Assembly (NCBI RefSeq): GCF_901709675.1
Contig: NC_051095.1
Span: 20,301,456 to 20,365,455, forward strand
DNA: 64,000 nucleotides
Reading direction: 5' to 3'
Source: Syngnathus acus
Taxonomy: Eukaryota; Chordata; Actinopteri; Syngnathiformes; Syngnathidae
The notes under the pieces were generated by a model. That model had not been told where the DNA came from. It saw nothing but the letters and a program-made list of their open reading frames with translations, and searched no databases. Position numbers and translations under genes: made by a program. Of the stretch, positions 40,201 to 49,200 are shown piece by piece. How positions within the stretch are numbered: position 1 is the stretch's first letter; each line of letters opens with the position of its first letter.

Positions 40201-43200
40201 TGAAAGCAAAAATGATGAGGTCTTATTAGTAGGAGAGCCCACCACAATAAAAACAATCCAATTAGAAAATGATGTTTACGCACATGGGACTGTCCAGAGA
40301 AGAGCCTCCGTTACTGAGTTCGGGGGAGGGCGAAGGCTGAGTGTCAGCTGCTACCACCCCCGAGTGACAGGAAGTGTCCTGATCGAGTGAAACGTCCAAC
40401 TCATCCTCTTCCGTTGCTTCGTGCAACAATGGCTGCTCTTTCTCCTGAGCTTCTTTCTCCTCTTTTGGCTTTTGTTTCAGCACATCGTCGCTTGCATCTG
40501 CATCAATAAGCAGAAACAGATGAAGGAAACAACACATTGGAATAAGAAGGGGGAGGGGGAGCACTAACCTCGTTTCTCCTCTTCCTCTGGTGCCTCTAAA
40601 CTGTCCGGGAAGGAAATGTTCAACGATCCATCCATGCCATTGTGTTCCTCTGATTTAATCTCAAGCCTCTGCATGGACCAAACACAAAGTAGGAGAAACA
40701 TCAGCACTACACAAGGAAACTATTGGTTCAGAGAGTAAGGAAAGAAGCAAGATGCAGGTCAAAACTATCAACGTTCCCATACGCAGCGACAGTTTCGGTA
40801 TACAAGAAGCGCTTAAACCACAATAATAATTAAAATGTTCTTAACTTTGACGTTTACAAGATGTGCAAATCACACACACAGAAAATGAGAGAAACATTTC
40901 CTCCAACGTTCTGTGCAAAGATTTGATAGGCTTTTTCAAAGGCCTAACTTTAACATAAAGGTTACCGTATTTTCCGCACTATTAGGCGCACCTAAAAACT
41001 TACATTTTACTAAAAAAAAAACTGTGCGCCTTATAATGCAGAGCGCCTTATATATGGATCAATTGATGAATTTGTTGATCCATACTGGTTGTACACAGTG
41101 CTCTGCCAAAATGTTTCAGTACGTTTTAGTACGACTAGTAAATTACAAGGTCGCATCGCTTCCCAACATTACGGCAACTGTAGTCAGGGGGCGTCACCGA
41201 ATAGCTGTTGTACCCGCGAGGCTATTTCATTTCAAAATAGGCTGCTCCGTTAATGTTTCGAGTAAATTTACGGATTGATATGGAAGCGAAACATAGGTAA
41301 GCAGTACCAATGTGTTAGATCGAACTTTAGTCAGTTCCGATCATTTTATAGGAGATCGTTTGAGAAACGCGATTGTTTACACTTTGCTGAGGCTCATGGG
41401 AGATTGCGAGCTGAGGCTCGTGAGACTTTGCGGATGGCTAATGCTATTGCGATAGCTGCTATACGTACCAGGCTATTTCATGTCAAAATAGGCTGCTCTG
41501 TTAATGTTTCGAGTAAATCTACGGATCGATATGGAAGGGAAACATAGGTAAGTAGTACCAATGCGTTAGATCGAACTTTAGTCAGTTCTGATCATTTTAT
41601 AGGAGATCGTTTGAGAAACGCGATTGTTTACAGAGGGCTCGTTGGTTATTGGCTAGTGGATGCATACCGCAACCCTAGTCAACCTCAGTTTGTTGCAGTA
41701 TAGCTTCTATTTTATGCGCCTTATAATCCGGTGCGCCTTATATATGGACAAAGTTTTAAAATGGGCCGTTCATTGAAGGTGCGCATTATAATCTGGTGCG
41801 CCTAATAGTGCGGAAAATACGGTACATCATATTTTGAGCATGATGAGGATCTGCAGTTAAGCAAAATAGAATTTTAAAATGGAAATAATTAACACTTGGA
41901 GTCCATCAAAAAAGGAATGAATTGTTTTAGTGTGTTGAAGAGAAACTAAAACTAGATAAGTGAAGCTATAGGAACCAATAAATTACCCAATAATTTTGTG
42001 CAAAATAATAATTTTGTATATTGGTGACCAGCTAACCGATGAGACAAGATATACTTATCATTATTATTATTATTATATATGTAGTTTTGTTGAGTTCTAT
42101 AAGTTTGTCTACATAATGTACAGCATCTTGTACATATACGTACAACCTAGAGCCTTTTTTCTTCCAAAGCAATACTATTCTGTAGGGTTGGTGTTAGCAA
42201 CTAAAATGGGTGACAGAAAGTTGGAGAGCTGATTGTCACAGTAAAAATGTTCAACAGTATGAGCAATACACCGCACATATTTGTGTTCTTACATTGGCAG
42301 CTTTCCTCCGGTTACAGGCTTTGTGTCTTAGGCCCAGCTTGTGCTTGGCAGCAGAATTATCCAGACAGCCAAAAGGGCTTGCCGGCTGACTGAAATCCCC
42401 CGGAACCGTCACCAGGGGGCTCACTGCTCTGCTGGACAACTGGGGAGAGAACAGAGAAAGAAGGTTTTACTTACATTTTTCACTTCATTTACATTGCCAT
42501 CCATCTTCTTAAGGTAGACCCTGGACTGATTGCCAGCCAATCACAGGGTATTGTTTAGCAACATAACTGTAAACACTCAAACTTATGCCTTTGGACAATT
42601 TAGACTCAGCAGGGGTGTCAAAGCCATTTCTGAAGCTTCTCAACTGACGGTCCAACCCAGCGGCGCCTGGAAAGCGGACTTTAAACCGATGATGATGAAG
42701 CTTCTCAACTGAGTAGACATGCGAACCACTCGAAGGAAGATGTTCCGTTAAAAAAACAAGTCTTAAGGATTACGTTTGAGAAATGAAACCCAAATACCAA
42801 CTGTAACCACAACCTTGTCTGCCATTGTTTGGAGAGATTAGTTCCAGACAGTGCAAGTCACATCACACATGAGTCACTGACTTGTTGTGGATTTGAGAAG
42901 GAAACTGCACACCATGAACTGATGGTCAGTTGGTGTTGAAAAGTTACAATTCTTCCTTGAATGATGAAGTCTGCAGATAGGAAACCAAAAAGGAAATAGA
43001 GCACGACTGTGTGTGACTACATCCAGCTGTCTAAATATTAGCTGTGCTTTAAACACTTATGGTGTTGATTATACAGTAGAGCAGAGTCTTGTGCTTTGCT
43101 CCATCGAGAAAAGATTTCAAACTTGGAAAAGTTTCAAGAAAAACTAAAGTATGACAAAGAGAACTCCCTTTCCCAGTTGAGTTTTAAGTGTTGGATTCAA

Positions 43201-46200
43201 CCTCTTCACTTTCTCACCCAATTTGTCATGTTGTAGCCTACCGTATTTTCCGGACTATAAGGCACAACGGACTATAAGGCGCACCTTCAATGAATGGCCC
43301 ATTTTCAAACTTTGTCCTTATATCAGGCGCACCGGACTATCAGGCGCACCATTAATGCATCATGTCAGATTTTTAATCCAAATCAAATCATTCTCCATTT
43401 TATCTTTTTTATTTCAACTTCAGACGCAACAAGTTACTGTATAATCACAAAATAATGATCCATAGTCTTTTTGATTCATGATTCATAGTCTTCAGCGGGC
43501 CACTTATGATTGATTTCATGACACAATGCTTCGGGCCAGTTTAAATTTAGGAATTTGGTCCATATATAAGGCGCACCGGACTATAAGGCGCACTGTCGGC
43601 TTTTGAGAAAATTTGAGGTTTTTAGGTGCGCCTTATAGTCCGGAAAATACGGCAATTCCAAATGTACAAACACATTTTAGCTTTTAGATTCAAATGAACC
43701 CTCCTCAATCTATCTCCATCTATCCTCTTTATCCATCCTATTTGCATTCATATTCACACCTTAGTTGAAGCAACAGCAACATGTCTTCTTGAGTATGCTC
43801 CTCGGCCCTTAGTGACGTTTAATGGCTGAGGCCATACTTGCAATCTGTGTCTGTGAGCGTATTTGACACCTGAAGTCCAGTTCGGCTAATGTGAATGCTC
43901 TGATGCATACTCAAGTCTGGTAGACATCCTGGTGGGCCAAAATCTGGAAGTAATGGTCATAAACACGCACGGCAGGAGGCAGAAGAAAAGCCGAATCCCC
44001 GCACAAGTCTGACATGGTTCAGATGGCCAAGTGTGAGTACGCCCTAAAACGTTCTGGAATATGTCCCTCACAGCTGCATTAGTTTACTGTGGTCTTTTCA
44101 CCATATTCACAACTGTAAAAGGAATATTTAAACTCTTTTTTTTCCCCCCACATATTTTTGGTGCTCATCATTTAGGGTTGTTTTTAGCACGGAAAGCCCA
44201 GGTTTACTTAAATAATCAAACTTTTACTGACTGCACTTTTTGTGCACATTTAAAGGCAGAAAACTTGTCGGCTTCTCTACCATAGATGTAAAAATATGCC
44301 TGTTTAGCCCATCAGGCTTGTGCTAAACAGAAGGTCAAGAGGTTTGCAAGTGAAGTATAAAGAGTGCGGATCAAGACAAACACAGTTTTAAGGGTCTGAA
44401 CAAGGTGGTGAGATGGAGCTGAAGAAGGAGATCAAAACACATGAAGGCTTTTAAAGTAACCACAAGTGATTCAACTGAATCGTGAGATTTTTTTTTTATC
44501 CCGACGTAGTCACATGGGAAATATCTCAATAATACAAAGCTCTGCTGCACAGCCTAAAGTGTCCTCACGGCTTTCATAAATCACATCAAGTATTTTACCA
44601 AGCTGGCTTTCCTGGCCTACATTCTGCAAAACATTACTTTTCTTTTCTAGAAATCTTAACATTTAATCTTATGTCACCACACTAACCAGTTTATCAAACA
44701 GAGCTCATGCCTTGATATTGTATATAGTATTAGAACTGTCCTAAACCCAAAGACACCCGTATCGAAGATTCTACAAGCCGATTGTGTGGCTCGATCTCTA
44801 CAATTACCTGGTCTTTGTCACTATCCCCCCCCGCAAGGTTGAGTGAATTGTTCCTCTCAGCCTGATTCTGAAAGACACAGGTGGAAAGAAACAATGATGC
44901 ATGTTTGAAAAGATGTGGCAATTAGGTGGCGTGACAGTAGTGTGCATGTTACCGTGGCTGCTTGAGAAGACGTGTACTCAGGGGGACTGCAGGGCAGACC
45001 GTCATCCTCCGACATGGTTCCGGCATCTTCCGTCCTCTTGACACACATCAGCGATGGAGGAGAGCCCAGCCTGATGGCCTGCTTCAGCTGAAGCTGCAAT
45101 TCCGTGTAAAAGGCACATGCAACAGTTGCTGATGCATCTTATTGAACAGTACAATCCAACACACAAATACCAAATGTCAACACTTAGCTATAGTAAACCA
45201 CAAGTCCGGTTCAGACGCTAAATCCAAAATAAATTGGCCTTGCTTCTGACCTCACTCACTATGCCGTGTATTATGTAAACACAGAATTTTGTATTGGATC
45301 CCGTTACGTGATGCTATCTTCCCAAAAGTGATAGATTTGACAGTATTTTTATTAATTTTTCACTCGAGTAGATGCAGTAGGTGGAATTAGAGGCCTTTAT
45401 AAAAATGTTGTCATTGTAAGAGGCCACAGACGGCTCTTTGAGAATGTCATCCCATGTTTACAGTCTCACTGATGTAGAGTATGATTAACAGACAATGACT
45501 TGCTCATACAGTCACCACAGAGGGGTGAGTGTTTAATTTTGAAAGTGCGTCTGTTTGCCGTGAAGTATCACAGAAACTAAAACTGACATACTTTATCGGT
45601 TTGCTGCATGTTACGCTGGTATTGTCAATCAGTGACTCATTTATCAAGGTGCAAAATAAACACTGTATGTTCCTTTTGTTTTCTTTTTTTTTTTAAATCA
45701 ATTTTACTGTAGGGATAATAACAGAATACTTTGAGGGGTAATGTTAACAGGATTTAGATCCGAGTACATGACACTTACAGAGATATGTTTCCATCATCAA
45801 TAGCTCAATCATTCATCATAAATAAAAATGTCCGAAAACTTTCAGCTGATACACGTTGTGGCCTGTATCGTGATACTCTTGGAACCACACACATAAAAAT
45901 AATACTTTGACCTGGATCATGTGGTGGGATGGAGGGCAAACATTCAGAAACAAGGCCACAATGTGGGTGGCAAAACGTGCAATCTTTATCCCATGTGCAG
46001 CTTGCTTGTTACATAATATGTTTACACCGAATCTGACTCCTCGCATATCAAAATGACAGGCCGGTTCAGAGTTGACGGCCAAGATTTCATAATCAAGTTC
46101 TTCAAAAGTGTATATTTTGAAGCTAAAAAATATTTTACACATGAACAAGTCATTCTTTAGAATTCTGTTACGCTGTAAATAATGTGACCATGAAAAACTA

Positions 46201-49200
46201 GCAAAAGTTTCCTCAGTGTCAAATCTGCTTAAGGGAGTTTCATTGTATAGACAGCTTAGAGGAGCGGTTTAACTGCGGGTCAGTCTTACATCGTCCATTT
46301 TTAGTCACTTGTTGTGACGCACATTGATCTGTCAGTCTGCTCTCTTTACCATCATTAGTTTTAACTCTGACTGCCTGGAATTTACATTACGATTAAGCAC
46401 ATCAAGATGATCCCACTATAAAAACTCGCTTTGGTTACGTTTCCATCCCTGAGTTTAATCACAATAACATGAAGGGCTTGTTTTTTCAACTCTGAGCTAC
46501 AATTATTTTTTCTATGTATTGGATTGGCTACAATTATTTGTTTATGGCTGGAGAGATCAAATGATTGGCTCAGTTTGTGATCAATTTCTGTTGTGATGAT
46601 AGTTACAAGAGTACCTGAAGCGATTTCACTTTTCCATGAATGCTGTCCTGAGATGCCCCCAGAGCCTCGTTGGCCTCCGACGAGTCCGAGACAAAGACGG
46701 AGTCGTGTGACAAGGCCTTGCTGCCCAGGCTAACCTTTGACCTTTAGAAAACAGGAAATAGGGGGGGTTAGGCCACCAAACTATTTTCCTCCTTTACTTC
46801 CATGTGTAATAGAGTAACGTTTCATCCTAGTATGGCATGTTCTTGCATTTTAAAAGTGGGGTATATTTGTCTACTGAGCCACAACAGGAAGAGGCAGTAA
46901 AACCTTTTCTTTAAGGAAAGGAAATTAGTACTATTCCAAGGAAGAGATGCTCCACTTTTTAAACAAACACGGGAAAAAGCAGTCCTGCATTCCAGAGACT
47001 GGAGGATCAGGAGATGAACACTTAGGCTCACAATTAATGTTTAGTCAAGTCATATTTAGGAAAATAACACTTCACTTGACAAACGCTGTGTTTATTCTTT
47101 TTTGCATGTTCTTCCTCAGAACCATAATACATGTACCCTTGAGCATGGATCGGTCATATAAACAGACAGAACAATCGTAAAGGAATCCCAGACCGATTAA
47201 CAGTGGTTGTTTTTTTAGCAGCATGTACAGTACAAAATAGTATTGAGTAAAGTAGAAATGTGTCCCATGCATGTTAACCGTGTTGCATGTAATAGCAAAG
47301 GTCAATTGACACACTGATGGTTAGTGACTCTGCATTGGGCATTTGGCAAATCTTTTTGGAGGGCACTGATAGACACAAAAAAATCCAATTCAATTACCAA
47401 AAATGCATCCTTTTGGAATGTGTGAGGAAAGTTAGAGTACAAAGATCAAACCCATGGCAAGAACATGCAATCACCGCAATGTAGTGATGGAGCCGAGATT
47501 CAAACCCCGAATCTCAACACTGTGAGAAAGACATTTGGCCATTTTGTTGCTCTCCTTGTTAACATTCTGAGTAAAATTAAGTGATACAATTATCATCTAA
47601 ATATCAAAAAAACTTTGGGTCCCTATTTAACAGACATTAGACTTTTTGCAAAGAGCATGTGTATGATCTTACCCTTTCCCCTTCTCCGAGCGACTGAGAG
47701 TATTGTTTTCGGATGTTTTGCTGATGTTATCACTCGACTGGCTGCCTTTAAGCTCTGCATGATCTCCTGACGGCTCCTTTTTCTTCTTCCTCACAAAGAA
47801 GTTTTTAAAAGTCTGGAACTTGGACTTCTTCTTTCCTGAAGGGATACATGAGAGAACCATGTTTGAAATACGCTAGCAGATTTTTTGCTCTCCGGTTGGT
47901 CGTGTTCTGACTCATTCAAACAACGGTGGTACGCTAATGAGGCAATTACGCACACAGCATCTTTATACACTGTCAAAATATGAAGTGCAGTTCCCGCAAT
48001 TTGCCTGTTGGCTTTAATAGCTCAGGTAGGCACATGAGGGAAAAACCACGCGTATGAGTGTTTACACAGATAATCACATAAACACAACACGCATGCTGGT
48101 AAAGGGTGCCCAAGTGACTGCGGCTCCATTAGCACTGGAGCAGAAAAACCAACAACTCTTTTATAAGCTTTTAAACAGCTACAGAGTGCTTTTAGTGAGA
48201 AAGTCACAGAAGCGGGGAAGTTGGGGGGTTGAGAATGATTAAGTGTAAGGTTATGAGACTGATTTCAAGACATAATGAGCAAATTAGCTCCCCTTTCACT
48301 GACTGAATGGAAATGAAATCTTTTATTACCTAATGATTTTCAAAATACAGCTGAACCTCGATTATACGCGGACTTTGAGGTCCAGAATTTGGGAACCCCA
48401 AATAGTCTTGGAAGTGCAGCCACAGGAAATTGCAGTAGGGAAATACGTACTACGTGTTTGCATTTGGGGAATAACATCATTGCTCTAGATGAAAATTACC
48501 GTCTTTTTCCATGTATAATGCGCCCCCATGTATAATACGCACCCTAAAAATGGCATGTCGATGTTGGAAAAAAGCCTGTACCCATGTATAATACGCACCC
48601 AAATTTTGACTCCTACTTAAATCCGTAAACGTAAAATTATTTCAAAAAAAAGATCATCTTTGGGAACAACCGGTTGTTATTCTGCCGGTCAGTATCACTG
48701 CGCATGCGCTAGTAAACTCGATAGCGAAGAAATGTTTCGGATTTGTGTAGGGTACATTGTGACAGCAAACGAGCGGGTGATCGAGCAAGCGTCTGATACG
48801 AGAGCATTGTGTTCGTATGGAGCGTGTTTGAAGTGAACAGCAGAGAAGAAAGGAACAAAGCAAAGTGTTGTGAAATAAAATATTACCTGTAATACGCATT
48901 TAGGTAGAGAACTGAACTCTCGCTCTTTATATAGCTGACGTGTCAAAAAAAAATAATAATAAAATAAGAAAATTAAAAATTGTACCCATGTATAATGCGC
49001 ACCCCAGATTTTAGGGCAATAAATTAGTTAAATTTTGCGCATTATACATGGAAAAAAACGGTAATACGATATAATTATTACAAATTATTATATTACCAAT
49101 CGTGGTAGCGATCATGTAGGGACGTCCCATCCTATTCGCATAAGCAGTCACACGGTTGTGTTGTTTTCCAAATGTTTTAAGGTTAATGCTCACAGTTCAA

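Noticed and set aside
41219-41632. Repeat pair considered as a CRISPR-like array
   Set aside because: Only two long units inside a transposon in a vertebrate intron; no short repeats with unique spacers.
47480-47510. tRNA-like T-arm word GATTCAAACC
   Set aside because: No acceptor stem, D-arm or anticodon arm around it; it belongs to an L2-type repeat block.
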